From Dimorphilus gyrociliatus (taxonomy: Eukaryota; Annelida; Polychaeta; Dinophilidae): a stretch of DNA of 64,000 nucleotides. The position numbers and the translations under genes are program-made. Positions 1-11,373 of this stretch are shown one piece after another. Every line of letters begins with the position of its first letter. Within the stretch, counting starts at the first letter, position 1. The stretch covers positions 1,271,167-1,335,166 of the forward strand of contig CAJFCJ010000005.1 of the NCBI GenBank assembly GCA_904063045.1. Reading direction: 5' to 3'. The notes beneath the pieces were generated by a model. That model saw only the letters and a list, made by a program, of their open reading frames with translations. It did no database searches and was not told the origin of the DNA.

Positions 1-963
1 CCTCCAACCGCTGGATTTGTCAGAGAGTATGACGGTCACAGAGATGGAATTTGGGATGTATGCACAGTAAATAATACTTACATTGTAAGTGCTTGCGCGG
101 ATCATCTAGCACGAGTTTATAATACTGTCAACGGAAACCGCATTGGAATATGTCGAGGTCACGAGGGATCTGTAAATTCCGTTCGATGTAATTCAAACGG
201 AATTTGCGTAACTTCTTCTGGTGATCACTCAATAAGATTATGGAAGCTACCTAATCTGTTTGATGACGAAGATAGCGAGAAAGATTATGAATGTGAGTGT
301 ATTTTTGACAAAGTTCTGCATTCCGATGCTGTTGTCAGTTCTGACTGGGTGGCAGATGGAAAGAGTATAGTAACTGGATCCTGGGACAGAACTGCTTGCC
401 TTCTTAATGCCGATAGAGGAGAAATTGTTCAAACATTAACCGGACATGATGCCGAGCTAACTCAGGTATCAGCAAGTATTGATGGTCAATATCTTATTCT
501 GACAGCAAGTGAAGATACAACTTTTCGTCTATGGGATCTGAGAGATTCTAGTCGACTTCAAGTTCACGTTTTCGGAACTCATAATCGAAGTGTTACCAGT
601 GCCATATGGGTCAATAGTGACAGAGTTGTAAGCGCAAGCGATGACAGAACATGCCGAGTTTGGGACATACGTAACATGAGAAGTCCAACTACGAAAATTC
701 AAACAGACTCTGGCATAAATAGATTGGCAGTGCATCACCAGAAAAATGTCATAGCTATACCTCATGACAATAAACAAGTTAGAATTTTTGATTTACATGG
801 TAATCGACTTGCCAGACTTCCTCGAAGAAGTGCCCATACTCGAATGGTTTGTGCAGCTGCTTGGATTGATCAACCGCAAATAAATCTGGTGACTGCTGGA
901 TTTGATAAAAGGTTAATTGGTTGGAAGTTACCTGTATTGAGTGTTGATGAAAAATCTTCTTGA
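1..963 (+). CDS. WDR37: WD repeat-containing protein 37, 3' part
   Basis: The reading frame is open from the first base of the window to a TGA at 961-963, giving the last 320 residues; the start lies to the left. It shows successive WD40 blades, with GH...WD spacing in GHRDGIWDV, GHEGSVNSV, GHDAELTQV, FRLWDLRD and CRVWDIRNM. The C-terminal stretches IIPHDNKQVRIFD-like (AIPHDNKQVRIFD), LARLPR and GFDKRLIGW match the conserved end of WDR37. Known family role: a beta-propeller scaffold that binds PACS1/PACS2 and affects calcium handling and development. No intron is present in this last exon. An ATTAAA lies about 100 bases after the stop, and the gene converges on the dehydrogenase gene downstream. 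Confidence 0.92.
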   Translation, partial: PPTAGFVREYDGHRDGIWDVCTVNNTYIVSACADHLARVYNTVNGNRIGICRGHEGSVNSVRCNSNGICVTSSGDHSIRLWKLPNLFDDEDSEKDYECECIFDKVLHSDAVVSSDWVADGKSIVTGSWDRTACLLNADRGEIVQTLTGHDAELTQVSASIDGQYLILTASEDTTFRLWDLRDSSRLQVHVFGTHNRSVTSAIWVNSDRVVSASDDRTCRVWDIRNMRSPTTKIQTDSGINRLAVHHQKNVIAIPHDNKQVRIFDLHGNRLARLPRRSAHTRMVCAAAWIDQPQINLVTAGFDKRLIGWKLPVLSVDEKSS

Positions 964-1241
964 ATTTAAAGCTTAAGCTTGTTTTATGTTCAACCAACTT
1001 TCAGTATTCAAACACTTAAATTTAGAATTTAGTCCCTGTTCTAATCATTTCCCTACACTCTTATAAATTTATTAAACTCGATTTGTTAGTCAAGTATAGC
1101 AAACTTAATAGAATGGTCGAATATAACTTTATTTTTAACTGAATGTATTAAAATTGACTTAAGAATTGTGAAATGAATTTATGAAGTATTGAAACACAGA
1201 GTACTTTCAGACATTAAATACATACAGTATTGTAGAGTCAG

Positions 1242-2377
1242 TTAAAAATTTGAAAGAAGAGAAATTGTTTCCTTATACAGTTTATTAATTGCTTCTTTAT
1301 TATCGCAAAACTGGGGCCATTCTTTTCTTCTGCTGTCTCCGTAATAACCACTTGAACAGTCTTCAGCGATGCAATATAAAATACTTTGGGCACCTTCTAT
1401 TGGAAGCTTGGCCAAAAGTAGCAAAAGGGGTAGGATAATGATTTCTACCCAACTAAACCAATTAGGTAGGATATTACGACCTAGTTTTGTAACAACTAGA
1501 CCAGGATGAACAGCCATGAATTCAACATCTTTATCTTTATATTCTTCAATGATTTTGTTAGTGAAAGCGGTCAGAGCTAACTTGCTATTGCGATATCTTA
1601 CTTTCTTCTCCATCTGTAGACCTTTCAAGTCGTCGAAGAAAAAGGAGCCATACTTCGCCAAACTAGATGTAACATTAACTACCTTTTTCAAGCCGATTTC
1701 TCTTTTCAAAAGTAGATTTGTTAGAAAAACCGGACCAAAATAATTAACCACTAGCTCGTGTTGAAATCCCTCGCTTGTTTGGTTAATTGGTGAGTTGAAA
1801 ACACCAGCGTTGTTAATAAGCATATCAATTCTCTCGTTGAGGCCAGGTAGAAAAAAAGAAAATTATTAAACTTATGAACTATATTACCAACGACTTTTTA
1901 AATTGAATTAATATTGGTATAATGCATAATTTAGAGATATAACTATTTTTAAAAAAGACTTTACTAAGATTTTTAGTACTATTATTATTTTTTAAGCGAT
2001 TTCTGAAAAGAAAAATTCCTTTTCGTAATACCTTCGACAACTGTCCTTATTGAAGCTAAAGAGGATATGTCGACCTGATAACTTTCTAACTTTGCATGCG
2101 GATACTTCTTCATTATGATTTTTTGTAGTTCCTCGGTTTGTGTTGAGTTCCGATTTAGCATTATTACTTTTCCGCCAAATTTCACCAACTGAATTGCGAC
2201 CATTTTCCCTATACCCGACGTACAGCCTGTAATAGCTATTGTCTTATCAGAAAGGTCAATTTTCCTTGAAGGTGCTCTTTGCCATTTCATGTTTTTATAA
2301 TAAATGAATATTCTACGTCCAATAAGGAAAGATGTGTAGCCAGCAATGATGAGAAGTTTCCAATTTTTCTTCCACAT
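1242..2377 (-). CDS. Membrane short-chain dehydrogenase/reductase, retinol dehydrogenase 11-14 type
   Basis: Two exons on the minus strand encode one SDR. The upper exon (2377 down to about 2010) starts with ATG, a hydrophobic N-terminal anchor, then the cofactor motif TGCTSGIGK and the RN after the second strand (NADP preference). The lower exon (about 1833 to 1242) carries NNAG, the catalytic serine in VVNVTSS and the catalytic pair in YRNSK. Together they give about 325 residues, the usual length for RDH11-14 enzymes, which reduce or oxidise retinoids or other lipids at the ER. The intron border is not clean: the obvious donor GAAG|GTATTA (phase 1) does not match the phase of any acceptor before NNAG, so the exact junction is unresolved. 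The specific substrate cannot be told. Confidence 0.8.
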
Positions 2378-2946
2378 AGTGAGCGATATATCGATGATAA
2401 AGTGTTTGAATCGCTAAGGCCATCTATCGATTAGATGTATTTAAGTTTTTTTTTAAAACTTATCTAAAACATGTGTATATATAGGCCCAACATCTTCATT
2501 TAATAAAAGAAATAAGTAGTTATAAACTCACTAATTTATGACTTTTTATATATATATTAATTTTTTAATAAATAATGCAATGCAATGAGCTAAAATCCAT
2601 TTGAAAGGATTAAAAAGTTTTTAAAACTGTGTTTAAAATTTATGATTCGATTCGTAATGCTTAAGTTTTTCTTGTAAAAACGATAATTGCTGACGAGTTC
2701 ATAAATTACGACACCACTATAACAATAATTTAATATCTCTTTTTTACAAAGTTGATTATGAAATTTGTTGTAGATAATTGAATGGAATATTTACTTCTAT
2801 TTGTAAACAAACCTTATTAAATAATTAATATCGCTTAGAGGAATAGATTCACGTGCATGTCCTATATACTTTATTTTGTCCGCGAGAATAATCTTTAGAG
2901 CAGTGCTACGCTCCTTCAGTTTTATTGGCGGTAGAACAGCATCAAC
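2378..2946. promoter_or_regulatory. Divergent intergenic region with probable promoter of the CX4C gene
   Basis: There is no coding potential here. It separates the divergent starts of the dehydrogenase (-) and the CX4C gene (+). A CACGTG E-box at 2850-2855 and a TATATA at 2863-2868 lie 84-97 bases before the ATG at 2947, a layout that fits a TATA promoter for the downstream gene. This is inference from motifs only. Confidence 0.35.
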
Positions 2947-4572
2947 ATGAGAATCTTTTTATGTTTTGTAGTTTCAACTGCCATACTTATTCCAGGTTTG
3001 TTTTATCTAATAGGCATCTGTAATTAATATTTTTTGTCTATTGAGAACTCATTATTATCTTTAGCATAAATAAAAGTAAGTTAATTTAGAATTATAATGC
3101 TCATGCTTTGTAAATCTCGTGCATTTGGCTGGTGTTATAGTTTATCCGGCAAACTATCTAGCTTCGCAAAAGATAAGAAATGAATTATTTTTTCCCAGTT
3201 GAACAGCGGTGAAAAGTGCTTTTGTATTGTTGATTTTTCCGACATACGAATCTTTTCAAACAAATTTAGAGAAAAGTTTATCTTTTATATTTAGAAATTT
3301 AGATAATAATCTCAAATAAAATGTGCCAATTGTGCTTTTTAAGTTCAATTTTAGTTTTCTTGTTCTTTTATGGGGATAAACATTTTCACTTTCATTGTCA
3401 ATTACATTTACTTTATTATAAGTAGAAATTATAGTAATAATAAACAACTTTTAATATATAATACTTAACCTTTCAGCTAAAGGCACATTGCCTTTTACAA
3501 ACCTAAATCTATCAAATGTCCTCCAAATATTTCTTTTAGGTAAACTTTTACCGATGATAGTCTTTAATTTTTTATACGTAAGCCTCATTGGTTGGTTAGA
3601 ATTTCTCACTAAAGATGATTAATAAAATTCGTTAGTAATATTACAAGCTCATATGTATCATTTTTTCACACGAAATTTTGCATATCTTACGAAATTAAAT
3701 CGGAAGTCGTCTCCCCCACAATTCTAGATTCATTGATTGAAAATATTCTATATTTGTTACAGGAACGAATGCCGAAAGTTTTGGAACAAACTTCTTGAGG
3801 TATTAACAAATTATAGAGATTTTTTTAAATAAAAAGATAAATCGCAGGCTCACTGCATTATTATCAAGATTGCTATCAAAAGGTATAATGGCGATAGCCT
3901 CAATTGAGGAATTCTCTCACAGAACAGTCTTTTTTAATAATAATATTGTATTGACACCAAATGTATAGCTTTTTGTATGGCGCTACTGAAATTATCAGTA
4001 TCGCTCTTGGTATTATTATTTTATCAGTCTAATGGATATGTCTCAAAATTTACTTCCTGTGAAAGCTACTGCGTTTTCAATTTTGAGATACATTGTAATC
4101 TTATATAAAAATATATTGTATATCATCTAACAATTATTACAAAAAAATTAACTCTCTTTGCACGTTAAACTTACGCTGATTATGTCCATTCGATTTCTTC
4201 TACAGTAAACCATTTAGGTTATGCTTGGAGAGACACTGTAAAGATATAAAACAGATCCTCGGAGAATTAGGACGTCCCTCTTGCCGACTCTCACATTGCA
4301 ACAGTAATGAAGATAATTGTCTGTTAAATGGTTGTGGAGAAGAAGTGCGCTTTAATCATTTGGTTGCTTTTGATTGTGGTTTTCGACATTGTAGCAAAGT
4401 TGAACCCGAGAATATGAAACAATGCGTTATTCAAAATTGTTTTGAAAAGTTTAGACAGAAAAGAAGGTTGAATGACGCTACAGCTCAGTGCATGCAGAGT
4501 TATTGTGGAAGTGCTAAAGGAATGCATAATAGACTAAGGTGCATTCACCGTTGGTGTCATAGACAAAAGTGA
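2947..4572 (+). CDS. Novel secreted protein with seven CX4C cysteine doublets
   Basis: Family not recognised. Three exons join in frame: 2947-2995, 3763-3799 and 4206-4572 (phases 1 and 2), giving 150 residues. Residues 1-21 form a signal peptide (MRIFLCFVVSTAILIPG then TNA|E, a likely cleavage point). The mature part of about 129 residues holds 14 cysteines, all in seven CX4C pairs: CLERHC, CRLSHC, CLLNGC, CGFRHC, CVIQNC, CMQSYC, CIHRWC, spaced by 6 to 16 residues rich in K, R and H. No transmembrane segment follows the signal, so secretion is expected, with seven or more disulfides. Both introns (767 and 406 bases) are long for this locus. AATAAA follows at 4591-4596. Possible roles (hormone-like, structural, host- or prey-directed) cannot be told from sequence. 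Confidence 0.75.
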
Positions 4573-5674
4573 TTCTTAAAATTATTCTTCAATAAAAATT
4601 TTTCGATGACTTGTTCACAAACCAGAAAGGCGTTTCCCTAGAAATATACATTGTATTCTTAAATATGTATAATTAAATTCATTTATATTTTCTTGGCTTA
4701 TTTTTAAGTCAACCTTGGATTATCTTTTTTTATTTTAGTCCAATATGATACTTTCCAATGTAGCATGAAGACTATCAGAGGAAATTGGCAAAATAGATTT
4801 TGGGGACAATAGAGGTCACTACTCTCTTTTTGAAAAAAGCTTCGGTGACGGCAATGTTACTTTAACATTACAACTGTAATTGTATTTCTTCATGAAATAA
4901 TTTTTGATGATAATCGTTAAGTATCAAAGTAGATTTAGCTATATCATCTTTCATACTTAATTTCACATCCTCTTTAGTAGTGTTTTTATGAAAGCAAACT
5001 TGTACTGTTCATACTAGAGATAACAATGAGTTTATTCCAGTGGTACTGTAAATGAATCATTTAGTTTGATGATTCATTCGATTACTGATGTTTGCGTTAA
5101 TATGATGCTATTAAAGTTTGACCCAGAGTTCTCATTTAACAGTGATTAACTAGTAGGGTAGAGCTTTACGAAAACATCTAAAAGTTTACTAAATCCATCA
5201 ACTCAAAATTATTTGAGATTGTCGCCACTTTGTGTCCGATTTACAGCTCACATTTTTTCATGCTTGTTGAAAGTATTGTTTTCTTGCATAAAATATTACT
5301 ATAATGACAATCAGGAGTTCTGTTCCCTTTGTTATGACCTTTTTAAAACTTTTCATTTCCAAACATGATCAGTTATAGTTATCGCAGATGTAATTAAACT
5401 AAAGTATAATGTAGAACTATTGGGTGACCAAAGAAACTTAAAATTTCTATTTTTAACATTTATTGCCATTTTTGCTATTTTATGATATTGTGACTCATTG
5501 GGATTATTAGTATAAGATAAAAAAAAGTTCATGGAAACAAAACGTCGCTAGGTGTCGCAAATTTATCATTTTCAAACCTTTTGTTCCTCTTTAAAAAGGA
5601 TTATTGCCAGTTTCACATTTAAGTTTGAACGTTTCACAGCTAGTTTTGGTTAGAGTAAAAATACCAATCACAGG
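4573..5674. other. Intergenic, no gene seen
   Basis: AT-rich sequence with stops in all frames. It contains the AATAAA of the upstream gene at 4591-4596 and, at its right end, the upstream region of the ABCA gene. CACAG ends one base before the ABCA start codon. Confidence 0.6.
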
Positions 5675-8600
5675 ATGCAAAGCGTAGGAAGGCAATTCTT
5701 ATTACTTATTTGGAAAAATTGGCTTATTCAAAAGCGAAAAATATTTCTAACTGCCTTTGAAATTTTCTTACCAGTAATATTCGCTATAATATTCTTTGGA
5801 GTGAGACAACTTGTTGATTCCAAAACAGTTGATAAGCATGTTATTGATGAATGGCAACCTTTTTCGGTTGAACGTTTCTACAGACCTGATCTGGACAATA
5901 TTGTTTTGCTATATTCGCCAAAAAATACAGAAACAAATTCAATTATAAACAATGTAAAGGAAAAGCTAAACTTAAAAAATGAAGGTAGGTCTTTTTTTCT
6001 TTTCGAGACCTTCACAAAACAGAAAACTTTCAAATATTTCAGGGCGGGGATTTGAGAAGGAGAGTGACCTCGAAAGCTATGTTGAGAACTTATCAGAATA
6101 CGATTATAAATATTCTTGTGCTATAGTCTTCACTAATATGAACTCTTCTCAGCTGCCTACCAATATAAAGTACAAACTTAGAATGCCAATTGATCCGGAA
6201 GAGAAACTTGGACCAAAAGACTGGTTTACAAAATACATTGTGCCTAGATTTCAAAGTCCCAGACCGGTCGAAAAAGAAAAAGAACGAGGGGGGCCACCAG
6301 GTTGATTGCTTTAAATATGTGTTAGTTAAAATTAACAGACAATTTATTAATAGAATATGCTGATCGTGGTTATTTGTCAATTCAATACGCTGTGGATATG
6401 GCCATAATAAAGCAACTGGCTTCCAACACCGAAAAAGTCGATGTCAAACTGAGACGGATTCTCCACCCACCCTATGTTGATGATGGTTTTCTTGTAGTTC
6501 TGCAACTTCAACTTCCCTTCTTTATATTGTTGTCGTACATCATTACGGTTCCTTCCATTGTGAAAGATATAGTCTTAGAAAAAGAATTACGTCTTAAGGT
6601 AAATCGAATAAATCGAACCCGATAGTTTTTATTCTTATTATACAATTGAATTACCAGGAATCCATGAAAATGATGGGACTAAAAAATTGGTTGCATTGGA
6701 GTGCATGGATTACAAAATACTTCTTGTTTATGTTTATATCGGTCCTCTTCTATACGCTATTTTTTAGTATTAGCACTAGTAAAGGTGCAGTTTTAAACCA
6801 ATCTCACCCAACTTGCACCCTTGTGTTTCTTATCCTCTATACATCATGTACAATATCTTATAGCTGTATGATCTCAACCTTCTTCACAAAGGCCAACTCA
6901 GGAGCTGCAGCTGGAGGAATAATTTTCTTTGCTACCTACATTCCTTACTTTTTCTTGTCATCTGAATACCAAACACTCAACAAAGGCATAAAGTTTGCCT
7001 CATCTTTGTTTCATAACCTGGCTATGGGATACGGATGTACTTTATTTTCTATATATGAAGGAACAGGAGAGGGGGTACAATGGAGTAATTTAGCTAGTTA
7101 TGCTACTAATGATGAAAATTTTAGGATGTTAGACGTTTTCATCATGCTTATAGTAGACACATTTTTATATGGAATTATAACTTGGTATGTTGATAACATA
7201 AATCCGGGAGAGTTTGGAATACCAAAGCCTTGGTATTTTTTTTGTACCAAATGGTATTGGTGTGGAGGCTCTCAAAATATTTCAAAGGCAGAAGATTCAA
7301 TTCCAGAAATATCCAATATGGAAATGTTTGAAAAGGTTGAAAATTCGAGTAATCCGGGGATTAAAATAAAAAACTTAAGAAAAGAATTTAAATCAGGTGG
7401 TAAGAAAAAAGTTGCTGTAAAAGGAACAATCATTGATATGTATGAAGGTCAAATAACTGCTTTATTGGGTCATAATGGGGCTGGAAAAACCACGACAATG
7501 AATATGTTAACTGGTTTCATCCCTCCCACTTCAGGGAGTGCAGTAATTAACGGTTTTGACATCAGAACAGATATAGATCGAGTGAGAGAAAGTCTTGGTC
7601 TCTGTCCTCAACATGACATATTATTTGACAATTTAACTGTAGAAGAGCATTTGATATTTTTTGCATCTCTGAAAGGCTGTCCTAAAAATGAAATTGATAG
7701 TGAAGTTTCAAAAATGATTGATTTGCTGAGACTTGAAGATAAAACTAGGGAATTGGCCTCTACTCTCTCTGGAGGTCAGAAACGAAAGTTAAGCGTAGGA
7801 ATAGCTTTAATTAATAATTCGAAGATTGTGATCTTGGATGAGCCAACTTCTGGAATGGATCCAGAGGCTCGAAGACAAACCTGGGATATCCTTCAATCGC
7901 AAAGAGCTGGAAGAACTATGATTCTGTCCACCCATTTTATGGACGAAGCTGATCTCTTAGGGGACAGAATCGCCATAATGGCAGATGGAATAATTCAATG
8001 CTGCGGATCAAGCTTATTTCTTAAGTCAAAGTATGGAGTCGGATATCATATGACCATTGTAAAAACACCAGAGTGTGACGTGACAGGCTTGACTAAAGTT
8101 ATTAAAAATTTTGTGGAGGAAGCAAAGATTGAGTCTAATATAAGTGCTGAACTATCATTTATTTTACCACAAAAATCTACCAATAAATTTGAGGCGATGT
8201 TTAAAACTCTAGAAGAAAATAAAGAATCACTTGGCATAAATTCTTTTGGAGCTAGCGTGACCACTATGGAAGAAGTCTTTCTCAAGTCAGTTTTTAAATA
8301 ATTTGCTTATTCTTTTTTTAAAATATTTATCTTGTGTATTACAAACTAGTACTTTTTTGTTTTCAGAGTGGGAGAGTCATTGGATGCTGATTTAGCCTCA
8401 CGACTGCAAGGGACAAATGCAAATAGTTTGAACAATCAAAATGAAACCACTTTAAGTAATAGAAAAGTTTTTGTTACTCCTATATAATTGAACGAATTTT
8501 CTTTTTTTTTTCATTTTAGGAAACTCATCGATTACATTGAAAAGAACCTTGAGATCTAAAACTTCAGGAGCAACTTTATGGTTTCAACAGTTTCTGGCAA

Positions 8601-11152
8601 TTTTTATCAAAAAAGCAATTTATTCATCAAGAAACAAGATACTAACTATTGTTCAATTATTAATTCCAACATTATTCACTATTTTGGCTGTCGTGATAGT
8701 GAAAAGGATAGAAGGAAGATTTGGAACAGACTTAGAAACCATTGAACTAACTCCAGGAATGTTTCAGCGCACTATAACTTACGCAGAGACTGACATGGAG
8801 AGTTACCCTTTTTTAAATGGATATAAAAGCTTCATTCAACAAGGAACCTTCCAAGAAGTTAATGATTTAATCGAAAGTTTAAAAACTGTTTCTGAAAATA
8901 TGCCAGTCACGTATAACAAGGAATATATGTTAGCAGCAAAATTTTCAAAAACTGGCTCTACAGTTAATATTACTTCATATTTTAATGCCGAGGCTTATCA
9001 TACTTGTGCAATTGCTGTCAGTGGTGCTACAAATAGCATTTTTAAAAAAGTTGTTGGAACGAGTAGATCCATTACTGCATCCAATCAACCTTTGCCTTAC
9101 TTACCAAACGCTAGGGCAAAAGCGGAGGTTGGCAGCCAATCGAATCAGAGTTTAATTATTGTGTTTACTTTGATGTTCGGTATCGCATTTTTGATTGCAT
9201 CTTTTAGTGTATTTATTGTGAAAGAAAAATCCGTCAAAGCAAAGCATTCGCAATTTATATCAGGAGTAAAACCGATGAACTATTGGCTGTCAACTTTTAC
9301 ATGGGATTTTATAAACTTCCTCTTTCCAGCATTATGCGTTATTGCAGTCATTGGAATAGGACAAATTGATGGCTATGTAAAAGATGGAAACTTAGGAAAA
9401 GTGTTTCTGTTATTTATTCTTTTTGCTCTGTCCGTTTTACCATTTACTTACTTAATCTCTACACCTTTCAAAGTGTCTGCATCAGCTTTTGCTTGGCTCT
9501 CCGTAATTAATATACTAACTGGTATTAGTGCTTTATTAGCTGTCTCAATATTATCGTTGGAAGATCTAGGTACTGAAAATATTGCTAAGGGTCTCGGTTG
9601 GCTTTTTAGTGTCTTCTTGCCTCACTATTGCTTTGGTTCAGGAATGATGGACATCTTCAATAATTTCCACACTTTGAAAGTTTGTTTGGAGGACTTCAAC
9701 CAAATGCAATGTAAACAAGACCCTACACATCCTTGTTGCAGTAGTTGTAATAAAAATTGTCTCGATTATGAGAAAGATTATTTTAGCTTTAATATTCCAG
9801 GAATTGGCAGGCCTGTGGCATTTATGATCTTTCAGGGTATAATATACATGAGTATAACTGTTTTCCTTGAATCAGACCTGTACAAACAAGTTTCCCAAAT
9901 AATATTTCACGTTATTTGCAATCCAAGAAGACATACAGATTTCATTGAAGAGATAAACAATATTTCTTACGAAGTACATTTAGATTCTAACTCTAGGTTA
10001 TCAACTATTGTACCTATGAATTCAACACGACATAATATTGATAGCGACGTTTTGGCTGAAAAGAAGAGGCTGAGCATTTTGAACAAAGAAGACATTAGTA
10101 AAAATCATGTACTGGCTTTGGTAGATATTCACAAGTACTACGAAGATTTCCATGCTGTTTGCGGTCTGAGTGTTGGAGTCTGCAAGGGGGAATGTTTTGG
10201 ACTCTTAGGTGTAAATGGAGCGGGAAAGACGACAACGTTCAAAATGTTGACAGGGGATGAGAATATTTCGTCGGGAAATGCATGGATAGATGGTCATAAT
10301 GTAATAAATAGTATGGAAAAAGTACAAAAATCTGTTGGATATTGTCCACAATTCGATGCATTAATTGACCAAATGACTGTCACTGAGACTCTCTATTTGT
10401 ACGCAAGATTGCGAGGCTTGCACAAAAACGAAATAGCTCAGGCTGTTGATGAATTGGTTGACTCTCTTTTGTTACGAGATCACAAAGACAAGGAAACAAG
10501 ACAATTGTCAGGCGGTAATAAAAGAAAACTATCAACGGCTATAGCTTTTATGGGGGACCCACCTGTTGTTTTCCTCGATGAACCAACCACAGGTATGGAC
10601 CCTGTAGCAAGAAGACTTCTATGGGATACTTTAACACAGGCAAGAGCTCGAGGTACTTCTTTGGTGCTTACTTCACATAGCATGGAAGAATGTGAAGCGC
10701 TCTGTACTCAAATGGGAATTATGGTTAATGGAGAATTTAAATGCCTAGGAAGTACTCAACATTTGAAATCCAAATTTGGAGAAGGTTATACAGTTTTAGC
10801 TAAAGTTCAGTGTTCTGCTGATAATTCCTATTCCGTTCCTGATGTTACTCAAGCGTTAATGAATTTTATTGAACAGTCATTCATGGGAGCAGAACTCAAA
10901 GACTCTCATGACGGGTATGTTCACTATCAAATATCTGATAAAGTTACATCGTGGGCTTCAATATTTGGATCAATGGAAAGAGTCAGAGATATGTATCACC
11001 TAGAAGACTATTCGGTTAGTCAGACTACATTAGAGCAAGTATTTATAAATTTTGCCAGGCAACAGCGATCGCCAGAGCATTCCAAAGTAGGATGCAAAGT
11101 AAAATGTACAAACTGCTTGAAATTCTTTTGTTGTAAATGTTGTAAGTTCTGA
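5675..11152 (+). CDS. Full-length ABC transporter, subfamily A
   Basis: Six exons (5675-5984, 6043-6300, 6339-6598, 6658-8285, 8367-8455, 8520-11152) join without frame breaks to 1725 residues, close to ABCA3. The order is: N-terminal membrane helix (WKNWLIQKRK..), first extracellular loop, membrane domain 1 with the family motif MGLKNWLHWSAW, then nucleotide-binding domain 1 with Walker A GHNGAGKTTT, signature LSGGQ, Walker B VILDEPTSGMDP and H-loop STHFMDEAD. Domain 2 repeats the plan with GVNGAGKTTT, LSGGN, VFLDEPTTGMDP and TSHSMEECE. Both ATP sites look intact. ABCA proteins export or flip lipids across cell or organelle membranes; the substrate here is unknown. The C-terminus ends in a cysteine cluster (CKVKCTNCLKFFCCKCCKF) that may be palmitoylated. 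AATAAA at 11225-11230. Confidence 0.95.
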
Positions 11153-11373
11153 AATCAAATGCCTAACAATTTCTAATATTTTTCTTCAAAGAACATATTA
11201 ATGGGAATTCTTAATGATTCTTTCAATAAATTTTATTTTTTATAACTTGTTTTACAAATATAATCCAATCAAAGCGTTGCTGAAAATGAGCGAGTTCAAA
11301 ATGTATTGCAAACGCGTTATTGATAGTCCCTCTACTGATACTAACAACAATATATTAAGAGTTGGTTTTAAAT

